A stretch of DNA of 64,000 nt from positions 496,001 through 560,000 of the forward strand of contig NZ_VTUU01000002.1 in the NCBI RefSeq assembly GCF_008370345.1, in the 5' to 3' direction. This document shows, piece by piece, positions 1-8,463 of the stretch (position 1 is its first letter; each line of letters starts with the position of its first letter). Position numbers and translations under genes: made by a program. The notes beneath the pieces are model-generated. The model did no database searches. It saw nothing but the letters and a program-made list of their open reading frames with translations, and had not been told where the DNA came from. The stretch comes from Marinobacter salinexigens (GTDB lineage Bacteria; Pseudomonadota; Gammaproteobacteria; Pseudomonadales; Oleiphilaceae).

Positions 1-879
1 TTGCGGATGCTGGCATTTAGACCGGGTGCAGACCGGCGCGAACCGCCGGTGATCAGTAACACCCGTGAACCCGATAGTGCAGGGGCTGCTGACGAACCTG
101 AGCCTGCCCGGGACCCCGTCGAGAGCCAACCGGAGTCAGATCCGGTTGCGCCCGAAGCTGTTGCGTCTCCGGAAGGTGATCAGGTGGGCGAGCACGGAAG
201 GGCAATGGAAGAGCCTGCAACTGAATTGAAGGCAGCCGAGTCGCCGACAGAAGCCGACGCGCCGTTTTTTACCGATACGCCCCCGATCCAGGACATTGAT
301 TCACCGGCGGATAATGTGTCGGCACCGGAACCTGAATACGACTCTGAGCCCGTTGCCCCGGCGCCGGAGGATATTTCCACAGAGCCGGAGGCCGTTGCCA
401 CGGTGCCAGAGGCCGTTGCGATAGCGCCGGAGGCTGTGGAGGCTGCCCCGCCAACAGTCGATCTTTCTGTGCCGGTTGAGGAACAGCAGGATGGCTTCAG
501 CTGGGAACGGGATTTCCGGTCACTGGGCATCGTTGGTATGCCAGGTAACCTGGCAAGCCATGGTTCCATGAGCTGGGATAAAGAGGCCATCGTACTGACC
601 ATTGATGAAGGCCATGCCCGGCTTCTCAATGCCCGCCACGAGGAAAAGATACTCGCAGGCTTGAGAAACCGGTTTGGCGACTCCACTCAATTACGGATAG
701 AGCAGGGGACAACCGGCCCCCATACGCCAGCAGCCTACGAAGAGCGGCAGCGGATCGCAAGGCAGCAGGCGGCTGAGGAGGCCATACGCCAGGATCCGGT
801 GGTTCAGTCCATTGTTGAACGATTTGAAGCGCGGGTAGTCGAAGAGAGTATCCGGCCGATAGAGACAAGCAGGAGATAA
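1..879 (+). CDS. dnaX: DNA polymerase III subunit gamma/tau, C-terminal part (5' truncated by window edge)
   Basis: This is the 3' part of the clamp-loader gene; the ATPase core lies upstream of the window, so the first TTG is not a true start. The first 150 or so residues are a Pro/Glu/Ala-rich linker with imperfect PEAVA-type repeats (about residues 130-150), typical of the flexible region between the clamp-loader core and the tau-specific tail. Residues about 165-292 form a folded, Trp-containing segment ([14 protein letters not shown]) matching the tau domain that contacts the polymerase alpha subunit. The gene ends 4 bp before ybaB, and dnaX-ybaB-recR is a conserved gammaproteobacterial operon, which supports the assignment strongly. 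Confidence 0.88.
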   Translation: MRMLAFRPGADRREPPVISNTREPDSAGAADEPEPARDPVESQPESDPVAPEAVASPEGDQVGEHGRAMEEPATELKAAESPTEADAPFFTDTPPIQDIDSPADNVSAPEPEYDSEPVAPAPEDISTEPEAVATVPEAVAIAPEAVEAAPPTVDLSVPVEEQQDGFSWERDFRSLGIVGMPGNLASHGSMSWDKEAIVLTIDEGHARLLNARHEEKILAGLRNRFGDSTQLRIEQGTTGPHTPAAYEERQRIARQQAAEEAIRQDPVVQSIVERFEARVVEESIRPIETSRR

Positions 880-883
880 CCGC

Positions 884-1207
884 ATGATGAACAACATGGG
901 CGACCTGATGAAAAAAGCCCAGAAGATGCAGGAAGAAATGCAGAAGGCTCAGGAAGAAATCGCCAAGGCAGAAGTTACCGGAGAGTCCGGGGCGGGCCTG
1001 GTGAAGGTCACCATGAATGGTCGGCATGATGTCCGTAAAGTGGAGATTGACCCTTCCCTGATGACCGAGGACAAAGAAATCCTTGAAGACCTTCTAGCGG
1101 CGGCAGTCAACGACGCCGTTCGTCGTGTTGAGAGCAACCAGAAAGAAAAAATGTCTGGCATGATGTCTGGTATGGGCATGCCACCTGGCTTCAAAATGCC
1201 GTTCTGA
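884..1207 (+). CDS. ybaB: YbaB/EbfC family nucleoid-associated protein
   Basis: Small DNA-binding, nucleoid-associated protein of 107 residues, the usual family length. The N-terminus ([20 protein letters not shown]) is the characteristic charged, Met- and Gln-rich helix, followed by the conserved stretch [19 protein letters not shown] and a Met/Gly-rich tail ending in GFKMPF. The protein works as a dimer and is thought to affect chromosome organisation and to assist RecR-dependent repair. It lies between dnaX and recR with a 4-bp gap to dnaX, so it is probably cotranscribed. AGGAGA at 871-876 serves as ribosome binding site for the ATG at 884; the next codon is also ATG, so the start could be 3 bp later. 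Confidence 0.95.
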   Translation: MMNNMGDLMKKAQKMQEEMQKAQEEIAKAEVTGESGAGLVKVTMNGRHDVRKVEIDPSLMTEDKEILEDLLAAAVNDAVRRVESNQKEKMSGMMSGMGMPPGFKMPF

Positions 1208-1239
1208 GTTAAATGATCTGATAGCAGTAAGGAATATCC

Positions 1240-1842
1240 ATGGCATTCAGCCCACTGGTGGATGAGCTGGTCGAATCGCTTCGGTGCCTGCCGGGGGTCG
1301 GACAGAAAACCGCGCAAAGAATGGCGTTCCATCTTCTGGAACGTGGTCGTTCCGGCGGTTCCCGTTTGTCGGATGCCTTGAGCAACGCCATGACCGGCGT
1401 CCGCCGTTGTGAGCGGTGCCAGAATTTCGCAGATACCGAGCTGTGTGGTATCTGCGAAAACCCCCAGCGCACCAATGGCACCATTTGTGTCGTCGAAAGC
1501 CCCTCGGATTTGCTTGCTATTGAACAGGCGGGAGATTATCGCGGAGGCTACTTCGTTCTGATGGGCCATTTATCTCCGATTGATGGCGTCGGGCCAGAAG
1601 AGATTGGTATAGAGCGCCTTCTGGATCGAATCCGGCAAGAGGGTGTCAGCGAATTGATCCTGGCAACCAACCCGACTGTTGAAGGCGAGGCGACCGCGCA
1701 TTACATTGCGGACCGGCTTGATGGGCAGGGGATTCTTATTACCCGCCTGGCTCATGGAATCCCGGTTGGCGGTGAGCTGGGATACGTTGATGGCTTTACC
1801 CTGACTCATGCGTTCCGTGGGCGCAAACCTCTCATTGAATAA
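1240..1842 (+). CDS. recR: Recombination protein RecR
   Basis: RecR acts with RecF and RecO to load RecA at single-strand gaps. The 200-residue length is standard. The N-terminal helix-hairpin-helix ([14 protein letters not shown], about 17-30) is followed by a C4 zinc finger with Cys57, Cys60, Cys69 and Cys72, then a Toprim domain from about residue 79 ([14 protein letters not shown] and the acidic residues after it) and a C-terminal Walker-B-like region ending [12 protein letters not shown]. It is the third gene of the dnaX-ybaB-recR operon, 32 bp after ybaB. Confidence 0.96.
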   Translation: MAFSPLVDELVESLRCLPGVGQKTAQRMAFHLLERGRSGGSRLSDALSNAMTGVRRCERCQNFADTELCGICENPQRTNGTICVVESPSDLLAIEQAGDYRGGYFVLMGHLSPIDGVGPEEIGIERLLDRIRQEGVSELILATNPTVEGEATAHYIADRLDGQGILITRLAHGIPVGGELGYVDGFTLTHAFRGRKPLIE

Positions 1843-1862
1843 CTCTCGCGACAGGAAGCTTT

Positions 1863-3011
1863 ATGGTGTCCTCCTCCCCGGCAGTTGACGTACCCCCGGC
1901 TCCGGAGACCATTGTCTGGATCGAAACCCCCGAAACGCTCGACGAGTGGCTCGCTCAGGGTAAAGGTAAGCCTTTGTCCCTGGATACGGAGTTTGAACGG
2001 GTGAATACCTTTTACCCGATTCCTGGCCTTGTTCAACTCGGGATTGATGGCGAATTCAGGCTCGTCGATCCAGAAGTTGCCGAGCAATCGGCGCAGTTCA
2101 GGGCTGTTCTGAGCGATCCGGGCACCCTGAAGCTGCTCTACGCCATGAGCGAAGATCTGGAGCTGTTCCGGCAGTGGCTGGACGTAGAGCTGATCAGCGT
2201 TCTGGACCTGCAGATTGGTGCTGCTCTGGCCGGGGAAGGTTTTTCACTTGGCTATGCCCGGATTGTTGAAAATCTGTTCGGAACCGTGTTGGATAAATCG
2301 GCCACCCGGTCAGACTGGTTGGCAAGGCCGCTTTCTGATGCTCAGCAGCGGTACGCCATTGAAGACATACGCTTTCTGGAACCCCTGTATACGAAGCTCA
2401 TCGACTCGCTGAAGATCAGAGGGTTGGAAGATGCTTTTGTCGAGGAATCTGCCCGTTTTGCCGCAGAGTTGGGCACACAAGAGGATCCGGGCGAGCACTA
2501 CCTGAAATTGCGTGGCGGCTGGACGCTTTCTCTGGAGCAGCAAAGTGTGCTGCGCGAACTGGTTCGTTGGCGTGAACAGGAATGCCAGAAACGCGACAGG
2601 CCCAGAAACCGGGTATTGGCGGACGCATTACTGATTGCTGTTGCCGAACGGATGCCAGCCTCGCTTTCACAGTTGGGCAATATTCAGGGTGTTCCATCCG
2701 GCATTGTACGGCACCATGGTGAAACTCTGCTGGAACTTGTTGCAGCAGGTCGTAGTAACGATAATCCGGATTTTAAGCGCATCTCTCCTCCGTTGACGCG
2801 GGAGCAGCAGGGCTTATTCAAAAATCTGAAGCGAATTATTAGAAAAATGTCGGAAAATTTTGATATTCCGATGGAAATCCTTGCGCCGCGCAAGCGTTTG
2901 GAAAAAGCGATTCAGGATCAAAGTATCACCGACCAGGCATTTTTTGCCGGTTGGCGGGCCGACATTCTGGCTCCTGTAAAAGACGATATTGAGGAATTAC
3001 TGACATCATGA
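1863..3011 (+). CDS. rnd: Ribonuclease D
   Basis: 3'-5' exoribonuclease involved in tRNA 3' maturation. The DEDDy exonuclease fold is visible: Asp41 and Glu43 in SLDTEFERV (motif I), Asp in AMSEDLELF (motif II), and YAIEDIRFLEPLY with the Tyr/Asp pair (motif III). An HRDC domain follows from about residue 215 (LRELVRWREQECQKRDRPRN). 382 residues is normal. It overlaps the next gene by 4 bp (ATGA), and ycgL and ycgN follow at once, the same rnd-ycgL-ycgN arrangement as in pseudomonads. Confidence 0.94.
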   Translation: MVSSSPAVDVPPAPETIVWIETPETLDEWLAQGKGKPLSLDTEFERVNTFYPIPGLVQLGIDGEFRLVDPEVAEQSAQFRAVLSDPGTLKLLYAMSEDLELFRQWLDVELISVLDLQIGAALAGEGFSLGYARIVENLFGTVLDKSATRSDWLARPLSDAQQRYAIEDIRFLEPLYTKLIDSLKIRGLEDAFVEESARFAAELGTQEDPGEHYLKLRGGWTLSLEQQSVLRELVRWREQECQKRDRPRNRVLADALLIAVAERMPASLSQLGNIQGVPSGIVRHHGETLLELVAAGRSNDNPDFKRISPPLTREQQGLFKNLKRIIRKMSENFDIPMEILAPRKRLEKAIQDQSITDQAFFAGWRADILAPVKDDIEELLTS

Positions 3012-3301
3012 GTGAGCGGCAGTTTGTTTCTGTGTTCCGCAGCAGCAAAAAAAACGACACCTATATTTTTGTCCGTCGCGGGCAAAACTGGGACGACCTC
3101 CCTGAGGCGCTCCGAAGTATTTTTGGTGCCCCGGTTCACTCCATGGACCTGATCATAACACCGGATAAAAAGCTGGCACGCACGACTGGCCAGCAGGTGT
3201 TGGACGCCATTGAAGAAAAAGACTTCTATCTGCAGATGCCGGAAGAACGTGACGGCTATGTCGTAGAATTCCAGCGTAAACTGGAGCAGCACAAAAAATG
3301 A
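3008..3301 (+). CDS. ycgL: YcgL domain-containing protein (UPF0745 type)
   Basis: Small cytosolic protein of 97 residues with the YcgL fold signature: FVSVFRSSKKNDTYIFV at the N-terminus, then DLPEALRSIFG and a segment around DLIITPDKKLAR. The biochemical role of the family is unknown. It is translationally coupled on both sides: its ATG overlaps the rnd stop by 4 bp and its own stop overlaps the start of ycgN by 4 bp, so the three proteins are made from one message. Confidence 0.88.
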   Translation: MSERQFVSVFRSSKKNDTYIFVRRGQNWDDLPEALRSIFGAPVHSMDLIITPDKKLARTTGQQVLDAIEEKDFYLQMPEERDGYVVEFQRKLEQHKK

Positions 3302-3744
3302 TCGCCCAGATTCCGTTCTGGCAGCGTAAGCGGCTCCACGAAATGACGCCTGCGGAATGGGAATCCCTGTGTGATGGTTGTGGCAAATGTTGCCTCAACA
3401 AACTGGAAGATGAGGACACCGGAGAGGTTTACCACACCGATATGGTGTGTCGGTACATGGATCAGGAGACCTGTCAGTGTACTGTCTATACAGAGCGACT
3501 CAGGAAAGTACCCGAGTGTACCGTGTTAACGCCTGATACAGTGGCTGACTACTCCTGGCTGCCATTGACCTGTGCTTATCGAACCCTCTCCGAAGGACGG
3601 CCACTGGCGCCTTGGCATCCGCTGGTCAGTGGTGACCCGGATTCGATTCACCAAGCCGGTGTCTCTATTCGCGACAAGGTGGTTTCGGAAGACCAGGTTG
3701 CTGAAGATGACTGGGAAGAACATATTATTCATTGGATTCTGTAA
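3298..3744 (+). CDS. ycgN: YcgN family cysteine-cluster protein (UPF0260)
   Basis: 148-residue protein with the family hallmark Cys25-x2-Cys28-x2-Cys31-Cys32 (CDGCGKCC) and further cysteines at VCRYMDQETCQC and VPECTVLTP, a pattern expected to bind a metal or Fe-S cluster. Function has not been established for the family. The start overlaps the ycgL stop by 4 bp; the stop TAA shares its last A with the ATG of the following membrane-protein gene. Confidence 0.9.
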   Translation: MIAQIPFWQRKRLHEMTPAEWESLCDGCGKCCLNKLEDEDTGEVYHTDMVCRYMDQETCQCTVYTERLRKVPECTVLTPDTVADYSWLPLTCAYRTLSEGRPLAPWHPLVSGDPDSIHQAGVSIRDKVVSEDQVAEDDWEEHIIHWIL

Positions 3745-4094
3745 TGATCGATGCTGATGCTCAACTGGCCTACGGCGTGTCCTGGGCTGCTTATGGGATT
3801 GCCTTCATCGTGTTTTTCTTCATGATGAAACGGTTGTTTCGTGTTTTGCCGCTTTATGGTCTGAGAACATTGCTACTTGCGGCTCTGGTTGTCCTGTTCC
3901 TGACGCCGGTTGAATCTCCTGATGTTGCCGGCTGGTGGGTTCCGGCCTGGCTGTTCGGCGGATACGAGATGATTCTTGGTGACGGGGATGCTGTAGGCCT
4001 TGCGATATTCAACCTGGGTATCGCCGGACTTGTGATGCTACTGGTGTGGATTCTGGACCTGGTGCGCTATCGCCTGGTAAGCCAAAGGACTTGA
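3744..4094 (+). CDS. Small integral membrane protein of unknown function
   Basis: Protein of about 116 residues with three predicted membrane helices: around residues 12-31 (YGIAFIVFFFMMKRLF region), 40-58 (LRTLLLAALVVLFLTPV) and 87-108 (AVGLAIFNLGIAGLVMLLVW). I recognise no named family. The ATG at 3744 is preferred because it overlaps the ycgN stop (TAATG) and follows GGATTCTG rather than extending back into ycgN. The downstream VWA-protein gene begins about 20 bp later, so this may be a membrane partner of the AAA-VWA module, but only the position suggests this. Confidence 0.75.
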   Translation: MIDADAQLAYGVSWAAYGIAFIVFFFMMKRLFRVLPLYGLRTLLLAALVVLFLTPVESPDVAGWWVPAWLFGGYEMILGDGDAVGLAIFNLGIAGLVMLLVWILDLVRYRLVSQRT

Positions 4095-4114
4095 ACTCAA
4101 CGGATTGCAAGCTG

Positions 4115-6061
4115 ATGCAACGTTTCTTTTTACAACTGACATTGATCATAGCCCTGATCCCCGGAGCGCTTTGGGCGCAGTCTGAACCTGAGTTGACGGT
4201 GCCGGAACAGTCTGATGTCCGGATCATCGTCGATATCTCCGGTTCCATGAAAGAAACGGATCCCGACAATCTCCGTCAGCCAGCCGTCAGGCTGCTGGCA
4301 AGGATGCTTCCGGAAGGCACAACCGCCGGTGTCTGGACGTTCGGCCAATATGTGAACATGCTCGTTCCGCACCGGGAAGTTACCGGGGCGTGGCGGGAAA
4401 ATGCCATCGCTGAATCGTCGAAAATCAACTCAGTAGCGCTGAGAACCAATCTCGGGAAAGCCATTGAGGTGGCCAGTGACGATTACTTCACCCAGGGACA
4501 GCTTGGTCATACCCATTTCATTCTTTTGACCGACGGAAACGTTGATGTTTCCGACAGCCCCACGGCGAATGCCGAGGAAGAATCCCGGATTCTCGAACAC
4601 ATCATTCCTCAGCTCATCTCCCGGGGGGCTACCTTTCACCCGGTTGCCTTGTCGAATCAGGCAGACGCAGGGTTCCTGAAAAAGCTGGCGGATGAATCTG
4701 GCGGACGGTTTCAGGTTGCTGAAAGTGCCGACGCACTTAGCCGAGCCTTTCTTGAAGCCCTGAATGCAGCGGTTCCGCAAGAGCAGATCCCTATTGAGGG
4801 CGATGGCTTTTCGGTCGATGGGGAAGTCCGGGAATTCACGGCCCTGGTTTTCTGGGGCGCTGGCGAAACCGGGGATACCCGTGAGATGGCTCTGCTAAGG
4901 CCGGACGGCCAGCGCCTGGTTCTGGATTCCGGGGAACCGAACGTTCGTTGGGCCCGTGAATCGGGATACGATCTGGTCACCATTGATACCCCCCAGGCCG
5001 GTAGATGGAGCATTGAGGGCGAACTGGGCGAAGGCAGTCGGGTGACGGTGGTCAGCGACCTGAAGATGGTGGTCAGCCCATTACCCCCGAGCTTCTCTGC
5101 GGAAAACCCGGTTGATCTGAACGTCGCGTTTTTTGAAGATCAGAAGAAAGTTACCAGCCCGGACTTCCTTGGGGTTCTGAACGTAAGCCTGACCATTACG
5201 GCTGAAGATGGTCGTAGTGGCACTAAGGTGCTGTCCGCTGAGCAGCCACCGGAAGACGGTGTCTATTCAGATGCCATCGCAAAACTCCCGAGCGCAGGAC
5301 TCTACAAAATAGACGTAATAGCCGACGGTAAGACCTTCGCGCGCAAGTTCAGCACAACCACGGGGTTTACAGTGCTGGAAGGTGCAGATGCCGCACCCGT
5401 TCCGGAAGAACAGGCATCGCCTGTACCTGAGGTAGAGGGGGTAGAACCGGTTGCGGAAGAGCCTGTGGAAGCGGAGCCTTCAGCTTCGAAACCAGAGCCT
5501 TCAGCTCCGGAAAAAGAGCCTTCCTCCCCGGAATCAAAGCCTGAACCGGAGATCACGGCGCCAATCGACGTTTCGCAGGCGGAACCCTTAGAGGTTCAAT
5601 CGCCAGAGAGTTCCGTTGATGAGGAAGATTCGGGTTTTGAGTTTTCGTTCCCACTCTGGTTACCGATTGTTGCAGGCGGTGGCCTGGTGGTTTTACTGGT
5701 CGGCTGGTTTGCGTTGAAGCAGCGTAAATCCAGAACGGAGGCTCAGGAGAAAGCGGCAGCTGAGCGGGAAACCCTTGAAGACCTTGAAGAAGAGCTGCCA
5801 ACACTTGAGGCCGAGATCCCCGATGATCCGGAGGAATTGCCTGAACTGGAGGAGCCTGCAGATGAAATACCCGAGCTGCAGCCAGAGGTAGAGGTTACAG
5901 AACCTCTCGTTGAGTCCCCCGAACAGGCACCTGATGAAGATGACGAAGAATTCGGACTGGAAGACTTTGATTTGTCCGAATTTGATGACCTTCCCGATTA
6001 TGAAGAAGATGAAGACGGTCAGCCTGCGAAAAAGTCTGATCCGAAAGACCAGAAAAAATAA
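4115..6061 (+). CDS. Membrane-anchored VWA domain protein with acidic cytoplasmic tail
   Basis: About 648 residues. The ATG at 4115 gives a clean signal peptide (MQRFFLQLTLIIALIPGALWAQ), so an upstream extension to 4046 is rejected. A von Willebrand A domain occupies about 30-215 with a complete MIDAS start, Asp40-x-Ser42-x-Ser44 in IIVDISGSMKETD, and a T-x4-D region in LRTNLGKAI and FILLTDGNVD. A beta-rich middle follows, then a Pro/Glu/Ser-rich linker, a single membrane helix at about 514-536 and a strongly acidic C-terminal tail. The VWA part should therefore face the periplasm and the tail the cytosol. It resembles the TIGR03503-type VWA proteins. It lies 18 bp before the MoxR-type ATPase gene. 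Confidence 0.82.
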   Translation: MQRFFLQLTLIIALIPGALWAQSEPELTVPEQSDVRIIVDISGSMKETDPDNLRQPAVRLLARMLPEGTTAGVWTFGQYVNMLVPHREVTGAWRENAIAESSKINSVALRTNLGKAIEVASDDYFTQGQLGHTHFILLTDGNVDVSDSPTANAEEESRILEHIIPQLISRGATFHPVALSNQADAGFLKKLADESGGRFQVAESADALSRAFLEALNAAVPQEQIPIEGDGFSVDGEVREFTALVFWGAGETGDTREMALLRPDGQRLVLDSGEPNVRWARESGYDLVTIDTPQAGRWSIEGELGEGSRVTVVSDLKMVVSPLPPSFSAENPVDLNVAFFEDQKKVTSPDFLGVLNVSLTITAEDGRSGTKVLSAEQPPEDGVYSDAIAKLPSAGLYKIDVIADGKTFARKFSTTTGFTVLEGADAAPVPEEQASPVPEVEGVEPVAEEPVEAEPSASKPEPSAPEKEPSSPESKPEPEITAPIDVSQAEPLEVQSPESSVDEEDSGFEFSFPLWLPIVAGGGLVVLLVGWFALKQRKSRTEAQEKAAAERETLEDLEEELPTLEAEIPDDPEELPELEEPADEIPELQPEVEVTEPLVESPEQAPDEDDEEFGLEDFDLSEFDDLPDYEEDEDGQPAKKSDPKDQKK

Positions 6062-6079
6062 CGAACAGGAACGTGACAG

Positions 6080-6922
6080 ATGAAGTTTACCGGTACCGAC
6101 AAATACGTTGCCACGGATGACCTGCAGATGGCTGTGAATGCGGCTATCGCGCTCCAGCGCCCTCTGTTGATCAAAGGGGAGCCGGGAACCGGCAAAACCC
6201 TGCTGGCGGAGGAAATGGCATCGGCCCTGGGTATGAGGCTGATCCCATGGCATATCAAGTCCACCACCAAAGCCCATCAGGGGCTCTATGAGTATGACGC
6301 GGTGTCTCGTTTGCGTGATTCTCAGCTGGGCGATGAGAAGGTGAAAGACATCCGTAACTACATCGTCAAAGGAAAGCTCTGGGAAGCGTTTGAGGCTGAT
6401 GAGCAGGTGGTTCTGTTGATCGATGAAATCGACAAGGCAGACATCGAATTTCCGAATGACCTGTTGCTTGAACTGGATCGGATGGAGTTTTTTGTCTACG
6501 AAACCCAAGAGTTCGTTAAGGCGCGTAAGCGTCCTATCGTGGTCATAACCAGTAACAATGAAAAGGAATTGCCGGATGCTTTCCTGCGCCGCTGTTTCTT
6601 CCATTACATCAGCTTCCCGGACCACGACACCATGAAGGACATCGTGGATGTCCACTTCCCGGGTTTGCAGCAGGAAATCGTACGGGATGCACTGGAAGTG
6701 TTCTTTGATGTTCGCAAGGTTCCCGGTCTGAAGAAGAAACCTTCTACCTCGGAACTGATCGATTGGCTGAAGCTGCTTATGGCAGATGAGCTGACAGCGA
6801 AAATGCTGCAGGAAAAGGACTCGAGTACTGCTCTGCCGCCGCTTTACGGTGCGCTGGTGAAGAATGAGCAGGACGTTCACCTGTTGCAGAAACTGGCGTT
6901 CATGGCGCGGCGTCGTAGCTGA
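6080..6922 (+). CDS. MoxR-type AAA+ ATPase
   Basis: 280-residue AAA+ ATPase. Walker A is at 33-40 (GEPGTGKT), Walker B at about 111-116 (VLLIDEIDKAD), sensor 1 at VVITSNNEKELPDAF, and an arginine-finger segment at FLRRCFFHYISFPD. MoxR-type ATPases act as chaperones that insert cofactors or remodel complexes together with VWA-domain partners. This gene is flanked by two VWA-protein genes, matching that partnership. AGGAACG-type purines at 6066-6071 serve as ribosome binding site. Confidence 0.9.
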   Translation: MKFTGTDKYVATDDLQMAVNAAIALQRPLLIKGEPGTGKTLLAEEMASALGMRLIPWHIKSTTKAHQGLYEYDAVSRLRDSQLGDEKVKDIRNYIVKGKLWEAFEADEQVVLLIDEIDKADIEFPNDLLLELDRMEFFVYETQEFVKARKRPIVVITSNNEKELPDAFLRRCFFHYISFPDHDTMKDIVDVHFPGLQQEIVRDALEVFFDVRKVPGLKKKPSTSELIDWLKLLMADELTAKMLQEKDSSTALPPLYGALVKNEQDVHLLQKLAFMARRRS

Positions 6923-6944
6923 TCCTGGCAAGAGTCTCGTTGAT

Positions 6945-8123
6945 ATGCTGATTGATTTCTTTCTCGAAGTACGGCGGGCCAAGGTACCAGCTAGCCTGCG
7001 AGAATTTCTCGACCTGCTGGAGGCACTCAGGAATCGCCTCGCGTTCGCAGACATGGAGGAGTTCTATTACCTGGCACGTTTGTGTCTGGTGAAGGACGAG
7101 CGGCACTTCGACAAGTTCGACCGTGCGTTCAAAGCCTATTTTGAAGGCATTGAAAACCTTGACGATTTGATGGAAGCGTTGATTCCGGATGACTGGCTTC
7201 GTGCGGAATTCGAAAAGCACCTGTCGGAAGAAGATAAGGCAAAAATTGACTCCCTGGGTGGGCTTGAAGAACTGATCGATACCTTCAAAAAACGCATGGA
7301 AGAGCAGAAGGAGAGACACGCAGGGGGCAATAAATGGATTGGTACTGGCGGCACCTCGCCATTCGGGGCCAATGGTTATAACCCGGAAGGCTTCCGGATC
7401 GGCCAGAAGGACGGGCGTCAGGGGCGAGCGGTTAAAGTCTGGGAAAAACGCCAGTACAAGGATCTGGATGACGGCATTACCCTTGGCATTCGCAACATCA
7501 AGGTCGCACTGCGGCGGCTACGTAAATTTGCGAGGCAGGGAGCTGCCGATCAGCTGGATATGGACGATACGATCCGATCAACTGCGCGGAACGCGGGTTA
7601 TCTGGATCTCAAGATGGTGCCTGAGCGCCATAATGCCGTAAAAGTGCTGATATTCTTCGATGTTGGCGGCTCCATGGATCCTCACATCCGGGTCTGTGAA
7701 GAGTTGTTCTCGGCAGCGCGACTCGAGTTCAAGCACATGGAGTATTTCTACTTCCATAACTTCATCTATGAGAATGTGTGGACCAACAACATCCGGCGAA
7801 TGAACGAGACGACCAGCACCTGGGATATCCTCCACAAGTACACACCGGACTATAAGGTAATCTTTGTCGGTGATGCCACCATGGCTCCGTATGAAATAAG
7901 CCATCCTGGTGGGTCCATCGAGCACTGGAATGAAGAGGCGGGCGCAACCTGGTTCCAGCGCGTTACCGAACATTTCCGCAAAGTAGTGTGGCTTAACCCT
8001 CTTCCTGAAAGTTACTGGGGGACGGGAGGCTCGCTAGGCATGACCCGGAAGTTGGTCAATGAGCACATGTATCCCCTGACTATTGAGGGGATGGAATCTG
8101 CCATGAAACAGTTGAGCAAATAA
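6945..8123 (+). CDS. CoxE-like VWA domain protein
   Basis: About 392 residues. The ATG at 6945 is chosen because the protein MLIDFFLEVRRAKVPASLREF matches the conserved N-terminus of CoxE-like proteins; the open frame upstream only runs out of frame through the ATPase gene. A helical N-terminal region is followed by a VWA domain with MIDAS residues Asp239-x-Gly-x-Ser243 (FFDVGGSMD), where the usual first Ser is Gly. Partners of MoxR ATPases of this type are thought to bind the target and the ATPase at the same time. It starts 22 bp after the ATPase gene. Confidence 0.88.
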   Translation: MLIDFFLEVRRAKVPASLREFLDLLEALRNRLAFADMEEFYYLARLCLVKDERHFDKFDRAFKAYFEGIENLDDLMEALIPDDWLRAEFEKHLSEEDKAKIDSLGGLEELIDTFKKRMEEQKERHAGGNKWIGTGGTSPFGANGYNPEGFRIGQKDGRQGRAVKVWEKRQYKDLDDGITLGIRNIKVALRRLRKFARQGAADQLDMDDTIRSTARNAGYLDLKMVPERHNAVKVLIFFDVGGSMDPHIRVCEELFSAARLEFKHMEYFYFHNFIYENVWTNNIRRMNETTSTWDILHKYTPDYKVIFVGDATMAPYEISHPGGSIEHWNEEAGATWFQRVTEHFRKVVWLNPLPESYWGTGGSLGMTRKLVNEHMYPLTIEGMESAMKQLSK

Positions 8124-8128
8124 AAAAA

Positions 8129-8152
8129 GCCGATGCGGTTGAGGGCATCGGC
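8129..8152 (-). terminator. Minus-facing intrinsic terminator hairpin
   Basis: GCCGATGC / GCATCGGC form a perfect 8-bp stem with an 8-base loop. The seven A at 8122-8128 become a U tract only when read on the minus strand; on the plus side no T run follows. It would therefore work best for a leftward transcript, although no leftward gene is annotated nearby. Confidence 0.55.
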
Positions 8153-8170
8153 AAAGCTCGGCATATCAAA

Positions 8171-8198
8171 CGGGGTTGCCCTTACTTGGGCTACCCCG
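8171..8198. terminator. Strong hairpin, terminator-like, no T run
   Basis: CGGGGT pairs with ACCCCG and GCCC with GGGC around a TTACTT loop, with one T-T mismatch between the two helices. The following bases (TCCCTTCC) are pyrimidine-rich but not a proper U tract, so it may be a 3' end stabiliser of the AAA-VWA mRNA or part of a small RNA rather than a terminator. Confidence 0.35.
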
Positions 8199-8309
8199 TC
8201 CCTTCCTTACGAGCAAATATAAGACCACTCCAATAAAGTCTTTTTTATTCAATTGGTTGGAGGGGCTTTTTTAGAGTTCAATCCCAATGATCTGACACTT
8301 TGTTACTTC

Positions 8310-8330
8310 TGTGTCAAATTAATCGACACA
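8310..8330. promoter_or_regulatory. Dyad TGTGTC-N9-GACACA, possible operator
   Basis: Two perfect 6-base inverted arms separated by 9 bases, with a third half-site (TGACAC at 8293-8298) just upstream. It lies about 134-154 bp before the start codon of the TPR/ExbBD operon, a sensible position for a regulator. Which protein would bind is unknown; the geometry alone suggests a dimeric regulator. Confidence 0.3.
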
Positions 8331-8463
8331 TTACCTCTCTTTCTAAAGCGGTTTTCCATTTGGTGATCTGGATACCGTTCTTGTGAGTAACCAAGTGTTA
8401 CGCTTCCTGTCGTCTTGTTACATAAGATTGCCGATGATGCACAGGCAGGAGGCAGCTCACCCC

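Larger units (their letters stand above)
8124..8463. other. Intergenic region with hairpins and a dyad, 340 bp
   Basis: No plausible gene lies between the CoxE-like gene and the next operon. It holds a perfect 8-bp hairpin preceded by seven A (8122-8152), a second hairpin at 8171-8198, a weak stem AAGAC/GTCTT followed by a T run (8221-8246), and a dyad TGTGTC-N9-GACACA at 8310-8330. A third GACAC copy lies at 8294-8298. The promoter of the downstream operon probably lies here, but I cannot pick a convincing -35/-10 pair. Confidence 0.6.

Noticed and set aside
180..686. Ser/Gly/Ala-rich minus-strand open frame opposite the dnaX linker
   Set aside because: It reflects the repetitive Pro/Glu/Ala linker of the tau subunit and is not an independent gene.
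6864..6944. N-terminal extension of the CoxE-like gene
   Set aside because: The extension overlaps the ATPase gene in another frame and has Cys/Arg/Trp-rich content foreign to the family.
5693..7054. Long minus-strand open frame (453 codons) opposite the VWA and MoxR-type genes
   Set aside because: It lies antisense to genes with clear domains, its product is rich in Arg, Gln, Phe and Leu as expected for a shadow frame of acidic codons, and it has no recognisable motif.
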